64,000 nucleotides of DNA from Ophioderma brevispina (lineage: Eukaryota; Echinodermata; Ophiuroidea; Amphilepidida; Ophiodermatidae): assembly GCA_023653785.1 (NCBI GenBank), contig JAMKCH010041226.1, forward strand, positions 1 to 64,000, read 5' to 3'. The position numbers and the translations under genes were made by a program. Shown piece by piece: positions 22,700 to 34,719 of the stretch (position 1 is its first letter; the number at the start of each line of letters is the position of its first letter). A model generated the notes under the pieces. The model saw only the letters and a program-made list of their open reading frames with translations. It was not told the DNA's origin and did no database searches.

Positions 22700-23200
22700 A
22701 ATCTATTATAGTATTGTTATGCTATTAGAATTATGATTATATTCAGGTATTGTTAGATTATATGAAGTGTACTGTCTGCCAGGAGGTACACATGACGTTA
22801 TTTCGTTTGACCTGCTCAAATTTAATTTTTCTCTGGCAGCCATGCGACTTCATTATGTTCAGATTAATGCCCGCATACTATATGACAGGTATGTGTGCGA
22901 TTTGAGTGTTTTGTGTGATATGAGTTTGAGTGAGGTGAGGTGGGTTTTGTGTGAGGAGTTATTGCTTGTAAGTTAGTAACCACTTTTTCGTGTGTTTGAG
23001 TGGGTTATTTTTGTAGATGTTCTTTCTAACCACTTTTTGATGTGTGTGGGTTGTATATTTTATATTGTATCTTTTTACTAGGGGTGCATTCATTTTGACA
23101 GGCATTTGATCCTCTTGTACCTCCTCCATCTTTTGGGTTTATATTTTGTTTTTGTTATTATTCTGATGGAAAATAAATTGATTGATGATGAATGTTTGCT
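22700..23200 (+). other. Possible 3' end of a retroelement
   Basis: The segment ends with a polyadenylation-like AATAAA embedded in AAAATAAATTGATTGATGATG, a tail style common at LINE and SINE 3' ends. The preceding 69-codon frame (22,767-22,976) has no recognised domain. Weak call. Confidence 0.25.
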
Positions 23201-24857
23201 TTGGTATAAAGAGGGATAAACGGGCTTTCAGAAAACATTTATTTGGTGTTCATTGGACTTGGAGGAAAAGTTATGCCTTATTTTGCTGATGAGACTTTAA
23301 AAATCCTGTTTGGTCGATTTGGAGCAACAAAGATGCATCGTTTACATAGAGTACCATGGTCTTCAGCAGGATTTGAGTCGTAAAAAAATGAACTCCCAAA
23401 TTATTGTAAACAGTAGAAGGTGAGAGAATAATTGAAGGATTCTGAATAATATCCAGAGATTACAAAAGAATATGCTGAGTGAAAAAAAAATGTTCAATTT
23501 TCCCAATAAAAAAAGTCAAGATAGTGGTGTAAGACCACAGTTTACTTTGGTCTGTTGGTTCAGCAAGAATAGTGGGGTTTACCTACAAACTGGGAAGCCA
23601 AAGGAAACCATAGAAGTTTGATTCAGCTTGAAAAACAGCGGGATATTTATATTTAAGTTTTAATTTCAAATTTTTAAAAACTTTAGCTTGTAGAATGTAT
23701 TTGTGCAAAATAATTTACATTTGAGATTTTTTTTTTTTGTAAAACAAAAAAAAAAAATCTCTGGCATGTTTCATTATGTTCATGAACGAGACCTTTATAT
23801 GAAGCGATTTCAATAAATGACTCTTGTGAATTGAACAATGGTAATTTAATTTGTGAAGATATTTTACTTTTTAATTAGGGGGTGTGATAATTAAAAAAAA
23901 ATTTTATTCAAACTGATAATTTTGCGAGAAGAAATCGATACCAACTGAAAATTGTCTTTGTTGAATTGTCTTTGCATAATATGTTTGGTATACGTCAGTG
24001 TCAGTTCTCTCCGCATTGTATGGCGAAAATCGGCCCCACCAAAAAGAATTTTTAGGTTTTCTGAACAAAAGTTCCGAAAAGACACCAAATAAAAATCTTC
24101 TTCTGATAGCCTGTTTATCCCTGTAAACAAACAAAGCAAACATCAAAATCAAATAACGTTTAACCTTTGAAGAAAAAATCTTTTTCTGAATTTAGGGTTG
24201 TTAATTGCTACTCACAACTGTGTACATCATGGAACACAGATTATAAAGAATCGCTTCCACCTCATATTAATGGGAATTGCGACACTTAATTCTTGATTTT
24301 CTAAAGCAAAATTATATTGAGTCTCTTTCTACCATAGTTTTATCTTTTTCGCGTTCTCGTTGTTTATCCCAAGTCATTTGGACGATTAATTAAAATTTGC
24401 TTTCTATACTTTAGTTCAGCGTTCATCATTATCCTAGTTCGGTCTGGCAGTTTGCCGAATGTAACAATAAATAGATGCTATTTATCGAACTAATCAACAG
24501 GAATGGTTTCCGCTTGGGATTCCATGCTCTCCTCTTTGGCAACCATGGTGAATGCAGAATATCCTTGGCGGTTAAGTGTAGATGAAAAAAAAAAAAAAAA
24601 AAAACCTGCAAACTTTCAAGGTATCACAAAGTAAACGTCGAAGAAAGGAACTTCAGCTTTATTAAGGAGCATTCGGACTATAGACACATGCCGTTTGTTA
24701 CTGAATCCTTGAAGAGTGTATTCGTGAAAATCTCAGGTGATTCTAATCATTAGGTGCTATAATGAAATATTTGCCACAATGGCCATCAATGGGCGCTGTT
24801 CCCACCCCCTATTGAAAGGAAAGAGTTCAGGTAGACGTTTAGGCCACACAGCCATGA
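23201..24857. other. Anonymous sequence
   Basis: Contains a poly(T)/poly(A) hairpin at 23,727-23,760 and a run of about 20 A at 24,585-24,604. No gene, RNA or repeat family assigned. Confidence 0.4.
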
Positions 24858-26268
24858 AGGATGGAAATGGAGTACAAAACTTTTCTATTGATAGTTTTTA
24901 GTTCCTTAGGGGCCTAAGCCCAATAATTTTTGGAGGGTGTGCAAAAATTTTTTACAGTGCCCATTTTAAAAGCCAATATGGCTGCTTACCATGTCCAAAA
25001 TCACTGATAATCCCTTAAGTATTTACGACAGAGACAAATATTTCTGGGTACTCCGGTGTTTAAGCACGAGAAAGTGTTGATAAAGTATTATATCATTACA
25101 TTGCCACAAAAAATCCAATATGGCTGATCAAAGTCAAATATGCTTCTGGAATCATTAAAATGATCTTTAACTCCATTAACCTATTACGCTACTTGAATAC
25201 TGCTGAACACCAAAATATGTTCTGCAGGTGTTCAGCATCTGTTCAATTGATCACACTCTGCAAGTTTACTTAACACTCTAGAATGCATTTCCAACGCATC
25301 CGGGCACGTAAGTGTTCTGCACATTTGCAGTGTAGGGCTTTAATTACAGTGTCTATATGCATGTTCTGCTTTACACTTAGGAGATACAATGTATTTGAAT
25401 CACTAGACACCCTTATTGGCATTTTCTGTATATACATTTTCAAAATTCAGAGGGCAGCCAATACAGACGCCTTTAACAATAGTAAAACCTACATTATATT
25501 ATAGTTGACATCAACTAATATTATTATAAAGGTGTTAAATTAAGGGATTTGATAAGTATTTGACATTTGACATTCTTATCTGGGAAATTTTATGTTGCTT
25601 TGACGTACAAAAATGTAAGATGGGGGCCAATGTGGCTGTCTTTTTACCTCTTTAAAATTATACATTACGATAGATCTGTGTGTATTAGTTAAAACACAAT
25701 CAATGTTATTAAACGTTTAAATTGAAGTAGGGAGAGTTTGTCTTTGAGCATTTAATAACTTCGTATTGTATAATTCTTTGACAACAACTAAAATTCAAAC
25801 TGACGGTCAGTATATTATGACTATTTGACAATTCGTAGGTTTTAAATATCTTAAAAGGCAGCCATTTGGTTTCTATCTGATTGGTAAGCTGTTAACACAC
25901 CGAAAGGTCAGAGATGAGTGCCTACGGGGTATAGAGCGCAGAATTATGGCTCTCTATCACAAACTTCATGAGTATGGTAATTGAATGATTTCAGGGCATA
26001 TTGGGTTTAAGGGTGGCCATATTGGATTTGATGGTAAATGTTTGTCAAAATCACGTCAATAAACCGGTCCAAAAGATTCCCCGTGCTTTAAACCTGGATC
26101 TAGTGCATAAAATTATGGCCATTTGAAATGAATTTGAGAGTGATAGCGGCCATATGGATTTCTAGAAAATGGCCCTGCTCGAAAGTTTGCACACCCTCCA
26201 GAAATTTTAGCTTAGGTCATCTTGACAAAACATAGATCAATAGACAAGTCGTACTCCATTTCCACCCT
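24858..26268. mobile_element. ~1.4 kb element bounded by ~90-100-bp inverted repeats
   Basis: Left terminus (24,858-24,960) and right terminus (26,178-26,268) pair. TGGAAATGGAGTAC, CTATTGAT, CCTAAGC and TGGAGGGTGTGCAAA on the left match GTACTCCATTTCCA, ATCAATAG, GCTTAGG and TTTGCACACCCTCCA on the right. The interior repeats short words around CAATATGGCTG / GGCCATAT, in both orientations, several times. No coding frame beyond a chance 73-codon one. It is probably a non-autonomous DNA transposon; the superfamily is unknown. Confidence 0.72.
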
Positions 26269-28489
26269 GTGCCCACCATTCCTCCTGGAATAAAATTACA
26301 TTGCGCAATTTTTCCTGCAGAGGAAGATCGAAATCGCGTGTTTGAAGTGATTTGGGAGACGAGGATTTTTGGATTCACGAAAAATGTAGAGTAACTTTAA
26401 TGTCGGAAGCATTTTTTATTAAGGCAAGGAAAGCTCTTGCATTTATATGATGATGAATTCGGTAGAATAAGTGGTAGTTTAGTGGTTGGATTAAATGGGA
26501 ATTGTTATAATAGGAAATAAATAATGAACCGTTCTTTTTCAAGAAAAACAAAACAATGTTCCATGATTATGTGTTTTGTTTTTCTGTTGTCCCCCTCAAT
26601 CTGCTTTACCTCATCATTTTGTCAATATATACACAGATTGCACATGTTAGAAAACTAAAATGACTCATTTAGATTCATTTCAACATGGAGATGTTGCTTT
26701 CTGGGACTCACTGATTAGTAATGAGAACTACCAGTCTAGTGAGTAGAAGGGGGATGTACACACAACTTGAAATCATGTCTCTATGACCTATCAGAAACAA
26801 ATGCAAAAGACAACGATACAATGGTTAGTTTTATTTTTTGTTTAAAACAAAGGTGTCCCATGATCCTTTTTATGCAAATTTATGCAAATTAGTATCCGTT
26901 ACAGAAAAAATAAAATTTGTTGGATACCTCAGCATTGCTGTGATAACTTACCACAGATGACCCAAAGATCTCGTTGCCGTGATGCTAACATCTTCATCAT
27001 GCTCAGCAGAGTTTCTACTAACTGAGAGCGTAGTGAATCATAAAACCAAGGTGAATATGCAAATGGTAGTTACAGAGGTTTCACATCTCTTTAATTCTTC
27101 ATTTTTTTAAAAAAAGGCAAGCTGAATGAAGTAAACTATGGATTTTTTTGATGACTGACATTTATAAGAATGCTCCAAGACTGTGAAAAAAAAAAAAGGT
27201 TTTTGGGTAGGGGTTGCCATGCGAGTATCGTCGATACTCTTTGGCTTTATGAACCTAATACTCTTGGTTAAGGTCTTAGTTCGCAAATGTGGAAGATCGG
27301 AAGCATGAGAATGATGGCTTGGACTTCAACAGCAAAGAGGGCTTCGACTATCGTCAATGAAATGAAACGAGACCCATTTTCTCGACCTGTGATTCAGTTT
27401 ACTCCCTTTCTTCTTCCAAATGAGAAGAATTGAGTCACACTGCCTCTGGTGGGGAAGGATGAGTCCACCGGAAGACAATTCGCGAGGAGAGTCGATGTCA
27501 GTGCATAGTTGATGCTTCCGGTTGCAGGTCCCAGCAGATTGAGATTAGCAGTAACGTACTGATAACACTGACTGCGATATCCAGTCATTCCATATCCTCA
27601 GGGAGTTTGGCAGGTATCTGATACAGACTGATGCATTCGAAATGGAGCCCATGTGATTGGCGGAGATGTCGCTCCATGAAGCTGGTCCATTTATTACTTG
27701 AAAGAAACTACCGAGTGGAGTAAACAATACAATGATAGCGCATGAAATGATGCGGTTGGTAGAGCTCATTGGAGACCGCAGGAATCATTTACTCGTTCCG
27801 ATTGTTAACCCTGAATTGGTATAAGTTTTTCGTAGCATATGAAAAATGCTGCATTTTGTTATGTCGTATGAATTTTCAGCTGTCAAATCCATTTCTTTCA
27901 GAAAATAGAGACCAATTTGTGAAAGCGACAAAAAAATGAAAAAAAAAAAAAAAACAATAATACAGGGTGTCCCAAAAAAGGGGTCAGCAGATAAACTCTG
28001 ATTCCTCAAAAAAAAACTGCTGAAGCTATGAATTTTATTTATGGAGGCATATTATGTTATATTTTGTGCAAATTCCATGACATCCGCCCATGAAGCCAGA
28101 GACATAACGAATTATTAAAGACCCTCTGTTTTTCATCCATTCCAATGGGATTTTCAGTACATCAGATAGATTGTGGTTCAATAGTAGGCATTGACTAAAT
28201 GATAACCTACGAACCTGAAGGTGAATGCATTGCAGAGGCTTTATATGATAAATATATGCATGATATATATTAATAACTTTAGTGGACAATACTCATTCTA
28301 AAGGGTTACCTGTTGCAATATTAATTGTCAGTGGCGTATGTAAATTGCACTATTTTAAGAAAGAATGGATGTTGCTGGAAATGGGAATTTTAGATCAAGT
28401 CAATTAATTGTAAAGTAGAGAAATTAATACAATAAATGGACAGGTGTGATCCTCTTGGCTTAGTTCAATGAAGAATGGATGGTATGGTT
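26269..28489. other. Anonymous sequence; GC-raised patch at 27,220-27,790
   Basis: At 27,394-27,769 the minus strand reads as two adjoining frames with hydrophobic segments (SCAIIVLFTPLGSFFQVI) and a YLPNSL...YGMTGYRSQ-like transition. That faintly recalls the sixth and seventh membrane segments of a rhodopsin-type GPCR. It needs frameshifts, lacks a clear NPxxY, and may be chance. A TACAGGGTGTCCCAAAAAA word at 27,961 looks like a Tc1/mariner-type terminus without a visible partner. Confidence 0.25.
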
Positions 28490-29417
28490 ACGCTCCACGT
28501 ATCAAAATCATGGCGAGTTTCCCGAGCATGTCGAGTTTCACGCGCCGTGACGAGTTTTCCTCGCCATTGTCGAGTGTGCAGCGTTAATGTCGAGTTTACA
28601 GCGGCGATCTGCCCGTTGCCTCTTATAGTAAGTCCGAGTTCCATCTGCTAACTGGATTTTGCATCTTCATAGTCAGCTCTTGTCCTGAGCTTGACATATA
28701 TATAGCCTCGTCTGACAGTGCCCTTACGCGCGCCAGTACTGTGACCATATCATGTGCGCGCACGCTTCTTCACTCGCTAGCTATCATGCTCGAGTTTCTA
28801 CAGGAATGTGTATGAATACGAGTCTTTCTCGCCACTATGCGATTGTGGCAATGCACGCGCACTATAATGACGTATGCTTTACAGCTATGGCGCTTTGATG
28901 TACGTCCACCTTTAGCTCTGTTGCACAGTTTCCTTTCCCTACTACATCTTGAGGCTCCCCCCGTCTCTACGTTTTGTGCTCCATCCCATACTGGTCGAAT
29001 TTGACATAATCATGTGCCAGTTTCAAATAATCTCGACATGATTTTTTCTATACAACTTGAGGATAAAACTCGACATGATTTTGGGTGTATGTGCTAAAAA
29101 ATCATGGCGAGTTTCTCTGCTTGACCGAAAGAAATAAATCATGTCGAGTTTGCGAATGTTGATGAAAACAATCATGTCGAGTTTGCTTCATTTGAGAAAA
29201 AAATCATGTCCAGTTTGCACATGTTGAAAAAAAAGCAATGTCCGTTTTTTAAAAACCGCCATGTATTTATTGGAATGATTTATTCTGGACATGATTTATA
29301 GGAAAACTCGGCACATGAGAGTTCAAAATGGAGCAGCGTGTAAACTAGACATGTAGCGGGGTGGAGGAAACTCTATACAAGCGCATGGAAACTCGCATGA
29401 TTTGATACGTGGAGCGT
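28490..29417 (+). mobile_element. CGAGTTT element, copy 1 (928 bp, intact termini)
   Basis: Starts ACGCTCCACGTATCA, then AATCATGGCGAGTTTC. Ends GAAACTCGCATGATT then TGATACGTGGAGCGT. Terminal inverted repeats are therefore at least 15 bases and extend inward with divergence over about 100 bases. The interior is packed with variants of ATCATGTCGAGTTT in both orientations: direct near 29,130-29,215 and inverted at 29,030-29,085. No coding frame. No target duplication could be fixed. A second, rearranged copy is at 50,187-51,228. Probably a non-autonomous DNA transposon with repeated internal binding-site-like motifs; the superfamily is unknown. Confidence 0.85.
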
Positions 29418-30500
29418 GCCAGATGGGACGTTCCTTCAATTGTGTTATTTATAAAAACCTTCACAAAGATTGAGAAACTTCAAGAGAAAATCGTATCTGT
29501 TGTGTCATTACACGTTTGGGTCTGGTTAAAAGATCCCCGGCAAACCTGCCGAGCAAAGGACTTTCATGTCCCACTACGCTATTTTAATTCTTTTATTTAT
29601 AAAAAGGAATGGACTATCAGCATGACATTTAAACACATGTGCCATGCACTTAGTTACAATTTAGGATATTTTATCACAAAAACTGCACATGTAGAGATAA
29701 CAAAATAGACATACGGCAACGTTTAATTTTGATGATCATAATTGTTTAGAATGCATCTATTAGGCTCAATCATTGCACGTTTATTATTCCTAATGCGGCA
29801 TCCTGTTTGCCACTTAATCTTAAAACTAATACGGTGCATTTCTATTTCCTTATCGTATGCCATGAATACAGCAGACCTTCAAGGGTTGGCAATCGCTATT
29901 GCAAGTTACCATGAGAAGGAAAAGTCACATCTTCAGTAGTTGTCGAGAAAATCGGGTTTATCTGCTTTGCACCATTTTTGGGCCACACTGATTGACACAG
30001 TGTGGAATAGGGCTTTGCAATATGCAAGCTGGTTACAACTAAATTTGGCGGTGATTGTATGCAAAATCCTAGTTATCTTATAATGAGTCTATTGTTGCGC
30101 AGCATTCCATATTAAACGTTTTGTCTAAGGCAGGGTGCGTCAGTTTTTTTATGGTAAAATTGTGGCGATGATTCATGTGAATCCATGGTTAAGCTCCCCG
30201 CCTTTGTTAGTCGGTGCCGTCTATGCCAATCGGTCGCGATCAGCACTCAGCTTTTGTGTGAAACCTCTTGGGCTGTCGCTTTGACCCATACAATACTTCT
30301 GTGGGGTCACGTCAAAAATCGTGCTGCTATATTTCGTGTAATTCTTTACATAGACTGAGTGTGTTTTTAATCTTGAACATAAAACATTGGCATCAGCGAT
30401 GGGTCGAGAAGGGGAACGAAGAGATCGCAGACTAGATCGAAGTTTTACCGTAAGGTATCTAGGCAATTGGAGAAAATTCGCCCGGACAATTCAGCAGCAA
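29418..30500. other. Anonymous sequence upstream of the Ngaro-like element
   Basis: Short frames here have no recognisable domains. The terminal repeat of the retroelement to the right may begin within this stretch, but I could not place its boundary. Confidence 0.4.
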
Positions 30501-30599
30501 CGATAAATCCTCCACTAAGACAGACAAGGTCTCAGGCACGAGCCATACGGGAAGTTGACTAATCAATCATCGGGTATTGTGATACGGTATCGGACAATC

Positions 30600-32000
30600 G
30601 GGTGCAGAATCTTACACAAATGGCCGCCAGTATTGTCAGTGCCGGTAGTGGTGGCCAAATCAAGCAAGTCAATCAGGGCAAGTCAAGTGCTTTGGTATCG
30701 TCAGCTTCAACTAATTCAGCCCCGGTAATCAGACAAGTTCAAGTACCATCGTATCGTTTGCATCTAATTCTTCAGCCCCGATTAATTAGTGGTAATAACT
30801 CAAGTTCTTTTGGGGCGGTTTTGCCGCGAATTCACAGAATCGGGGCAGTAGCATTTTGTGGATAAAGTGCCTGCAAACCCATGTCAGGATCAACAAGTGG
30901 ATCGAATAGTGTGGTTAGTGTCCAGTTACGCAGCCCAATTTTCCGTTCCTGTGTCAACAAATGCTAACTGTGGACATTCTCAAGTATCAATTAGCGGCAG
31001 CCAGTGGTCCGCGATGTGTCAAGGTCAAGATGTAGCTTCTGGGGTAAAATGCCCAGTAGTGACTAGCAGTGGGTCTCAAGCACCAACTAAAGTAGTAATT
31101 CAAAAAAAAAGCTCCTGAAAGTGAACATTTCTGTTGGAGTGGGATGCTTTATTGCAAGGACAAAGATCCGGTGAGCTAACTGTACTGAAATAATGCCTAG
31201 TGGTAATAATATTAGCAGTGTCACTCGTGGTATTGTACTACTAGTAGGTCACAGATGTTTGGATCAGTAAATGCAGGTGATTGATTTTGTAGGCATACCA
31301 TTGCCATCAATTTTTATGAGTCTCTCACTTTCAGTATGCTCTCCCCTTAGGCTGTGCTCTTCCCCAAAGTTTGAAAGATAAAATAATTAGTAGTACATTT
31401 GTTGGCTTCTATCCTTACTAGATCTCAAATGATATGTAACACCTTAGAATTTGCCGTGTCCCTAAACGATCTGCAAAATTACGTGGCAGATTGTAGGCAA
31501 AAGAGGAGGATTACGTCCATTAATACATGGACCACAGCATTTTTTTTTCGGCATGTTTACCTTTTTCAGGCCCCTCCCTCATCGCACTCAGGAACTGTTG
31601 AAGTATGATATTAATTCGCCTCTGCAGCGGCTCGATATTAAGGGGGGGGTTGGGAGAATTATGACAGACAGTTTAGGCTGCGTCAGCAAACCGTACGCGT
31701 ACCATTGAGATCTTGGGCAACTTTAGATAATGAATTGTGGACTTTAGTGGTCGCTTCCCAGTTCCATATACCTCGGGTATAGTTCCAAGGGTCACCTGCT
31801 GGGGCAGGGGGACCTGCAAGATCCTTTCGAGGGTTTCAGAATAATTCAGCAACTTGCAAGATGTAGGTGGTAGAGGCCAGGCCCAATCAGTCAAGTGTGG
31901 TATGCATCAACGCCTCAGGATGTGCAAGAGAGCGATGCAAATTTCAGCAAAATGCTCCTTGATGTCAGGCATTCGGCATGGTGAATCAGAATGAAAAAAT
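30600..32000 (+). pseudogene. Ngaro-like retrotransposon: Gag region with zinc finger
   Basis: Frames at 30,602-30,865 and 30,858-31,118 encode Ser/Gln/Val-rich, low-complexity protein, as often seen in the variable N-terminal part of Gag. The diagnostic part is near 31,840-31,990. With frameshifts it reads FRGFQNNSATCK, then GCARERCKFQQNAP, then CQAFGHGESE-like residues. That is a cysteine/histidine cluster like the Gag zinc finger of Ngaro-type elements. It immediately precedes the reverse transcriptase, as expected for Gag. The start and N-terminus are not determined. Confidence 0.5.
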
Positions 32001-32059
32001 TCCGCAGAGTAGGTAGGCCTATGACACAGGAAGGCCTAATTTCACAGCATGTAATTCTC

Positions 32060-33015
32060 CTTTGTTCTAAAGCTCACGCATGGGTTCAGGGCCTCCTCTT
32101 TTGCATTGTTGCAAGTATGTTTCTCCAGTTGTTGTTCAAAATTGGTGCCTTTTTAAATCAAATCCTCTCAGGCAGGATGCAAAAATTTATTTGAAGGTTT
32201 TACTTTTGGTTTTAGTTGCGGTTTTTGGGTCCTCGCGGGCTAAAGATGCGCAAAATTGTTCTCAGTTGTCAAAGATCCCTTTATGGCTCGAGAAAAGGTG
32301 ATGAAAGAGGTTAAGTTGGGTAGAATCGCTGCGTCCATCAAATCGAGACCTATCGTTAATCTTAGATTTCACCTATAGGTCTTGTTCCCAAAGCGGAAAA
32401 AGGTAAATTCCGATTGATAACCATTTGTCCTATCATTCGGGTGATTAGTAATGATGGTATTAGATTAGACAGCTTTGTGCAGGTACAGTATACTAGCTTT
32501 GATGTCGCCGTGAAATTGGTAGCAAGTGTGGGTAAAAGGTGCGCTGATGGCAAAGGCAGACATCGTGTGCTTAGACTTCTACCTATTCTCCTCAGGATTT
32601 TGTTTGCTTGTATAAGATCGGGAGTGAATTCTTTGTGTGGACAAAGCACTTCCAATGGGGTCTTCTTGTTCGCCAGCCTTGTTTGAGAAATGTTCTTCTT
32701 CATGAATGGGTGGTTAAGCTAGGGCAAGGAACTAAGTTATGCCATATGAGGGATGGTTGGATGTTGGGTCTAGTTTGTTATTCGTCGAGGTTTTTTTATA
32801 ATTGTTTTGATGTGGGTGTTTTTTTGATCCTTGATGTAGGTAGTACAGAGTGTATCAAGCCCCTAACTGGTAGACGTCTGGTTGATTGTTTTGAGGGCGT
32901 GTGTGCGGAACTAGGCGTCCCATGCTGTAGGGAAATCGAGTTGGCCCTCAACAAGTTGTCTTTCTTAGGCTTAGAAATTGACTCTGTTAACAGCAGGTTA
33001 CTGTTCCTCTGGTCA
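32060..33015 (+). pseudogene. Ngaro-like retrotransposon: reverse transcriptase
   Basis: Across three frames the segment reads, in order: an entry region with SPVVVQNW and QDAK; EKVMKEVKLGRIA; GLVPKAEKGKFRLI; VQYTSFDVAVKLV; MAKADI; EFFVWTKHFQWG; VVKLGQGTKLCH; and FLGLEIDSVNSRLL. This matches reverse transcriptases of the DIRS order (Ngaro group). The catalytic box, normally YLDD or YMDD, reads HMRDGW at 32,743-32,760 and has lost at least one metal-binding Asp. Several stops and frameshifts are present. The protein cannot be made as one piece, so this copy is inactive. The longest single frame is 32,608-33,021. Confidence 0.85.
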
Positions 33016-33730
33016 AGTTAGTGGCAATTAAGAGAAAGTGAAAGCGCCTCAGGCGCGGAAGGTCGCTGAAAGATTTGCAGTCTTTGGGTTGGCTCGTTGT
33101 CGTCATTTGTAGAGCTGTGACACCTGGTAGAGCTTTTCTAAGACGCTTAATCGATTTACAATGGTGGAGTGGAAAAGTACCTTGTACTAAGATTAGGTTG
33201 TCAGCTGGTTCCAAGGCAGATTGAGGATTTGGCTCAGTTTTGAACCATTTTCAAATGTGGGTCCTCAATGTTTTTGATCAGTTCGGGTAAGTAATCAAGA
33301 TTTGCAGTTTTACACAGATGCAAGTGGTATCGGTTTCGGATGGTTATTTCAATGGATCTTGTTTGACAGGGAAAATGGCCTTTGATCGTTTTTCTGAATC
33401 GCATTCGGTTGCGTGGTTGCGAATTGTTCCGTAGTGTAGGCGTTAGTCCTTGGGGTGTACCAGCTTCGTGTAAACGTATGGGTTGAGAAACAGCAATATG
33501 GCGGTAGTTTCAGGATCAATAATCAAACCTCTAAATGCCCTCAAATATGGGTGTGTTAGATTTTGAGTCTGCAAGCCTTAAAAATTAATTTGTTTTTTGT
33601 GTCGTCCTGTTCCTGGAAAGTTAATAATCTTGCTGACGACACGGTCCGTTTTCAGATGGAAGATTTGGCGGAAGCACCTCATGCACGAGTGGGTTTAGCA
33701 GTACCGACTTATGTGGAAAATCTGAATGCT
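33016..33730 (+). pseudogene. Ngaro-like retrotransposon: RNase H
   Basis: FYTDASGIGFG starts near 33,310, with the catalytic Asp codon at 33,317-33,319. After a shift come GYFNGS, SHSVAWLRIVP and INNQTSKCPQ, then NNLADDTVRFQ near 33,640. These correspond to the RNase H of DIRS-order elements, including its usual end just before the recombinase (a NNxxAD...RFQ segment). Stops near 33,433 and in the middle of the domain break the frame. It is continuous with the reverse transcriptase before it and the recombinase after it. Confidence 0.82.
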
Positions 33731-33734
33731 GAAG

Positions 33735-34640
33735 TAAGAAGGCTATAGCTTCGTCCTTGGCGAAGAGTACTTACACATCTTATAGAAGAGGTGTAGAGAG
33801 TTTGATTCGTTTTAGAATTGGTACAAGTCTTATTAATTGTTGGCCAGCTCCTTGTCAACACTTGATTGCATATATTGCTCATTTGTCCATTCAGGGTCGC
33901 GCTGCATCTTCAATTGTGGTTGAAGTTTCGGCTTTGTCTTTCGTGCATAGAATCAATAAATGGGAAGATCCTACAGACAATTTCATTGTGCAAAAGTTAA
34001 AAGTAGGCTGTAGGCGCTTGAATGCTGTTTCAAGATACAAGGTGCCCTATAACTCGTCCAATTTTACAGAAGTTAATTCCTGTTTTGAAAACTGTTTGCT
34101 CTTCAGCATATGAGGCATCTCTTTTCAGAGCTGCTTTTCTTGTAGCCTTTAATGGATTATTGAGAGTTGGTGAAATGGCGAAAACGTTCGAATGTTGACG
34201 CTCCAAACTTCTTTCGATTGGTGATGTTGAGTTCAGAGGTGAATTTTGCAATGTGTTGGTATTGTTCTTGAGATTTTCAAAGTGTGATCAAATGGGGGTG
34301 GGGTGTCCGATTTACTGTTATAGAGCTTCATCACCTGAGCTTTGCCCAGTTCTTGCAATGCTAGATTTTTTGAAGCTAAGACCTCAAGTTGAGGGTCCTC
34401 TTTTCATCCATTTTGGGCTTAACCCCCTCACCTCATCACATTTTTCCTCAGTTTTAAAGAAGGCCATAGCAATGATTGGTCTAGATCCTACATTATTTAG
34501 TCCCCCATAGTTTTAGGATAGGGGGGGCAACCTCAGCGGCAGTTAATGGCACTCCAGTTGAGGTGATTATGAGGATGGTCGCTGGCGTTCCAGATGTGTT
34601 TCTAGGTATATAAGACCTGGCCAAGTTATCCACCCTGGTA
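33735..34640 (+). pseudogene. Ngaro-like retrotransposon: tyrosine recombinase
   Basis: The core-binding half reads STYTSYRRGVESLIRFR, LIAYIAHLSIQGRAASSIV and INKWEDPTDNFIVQKLK in a 118-codon frame (33,757-34,113). The catalytic half continues in other frames: YEASLFRAAFLVAFNGLLRV with the first catalytic Arg codon at 34,163; LCPVLAMLDFLKLRP; HSFRIGGATSA with His at 34,506 and Arg at 34,515; and RYIRPGQVI with the likely nucleophilic Tyr codon at 34,607. The catalytic residues I can see (R, H-x-x-R, Y) are preserved, although the reading frame is broken several times. Its job would be integration of the circular DNA copy, replacing the DDE integrase of LTR elements. Confidence 0.9.
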
Positions 34641-34719
34641 ATAATTTTTTCCAATTCTTCTAGTGTTTTTTATACCTTTGTGTGAGGGAAAAGGAAGGAT
34701 TCAAATTATTGGGTAGTTG

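Noticed and set aside
27394..27769. Possible GPCR sixth/seventh membrane segments on the minus strand
   Set aside because: Requires frameshifts, has no clear CWxP or NPxxY and no upstream segments. Mentioned only as a weak lead; a profile search of all three frames would decide.
27961..27980. TACAGGGTGTCCCAAAAAA as a mariner element
   Set aside because: It looks like a terminal sequence, but no inverted partner was found within reach, so no element can be delimited.
28490..29417. CRISPR-like array of ATCATGTCGAGTTT repeats
   Set aside because: Repeats are too short, occur in both orientations with irregular spacing and no uniform spacers, and the DNA is eukaryotic.
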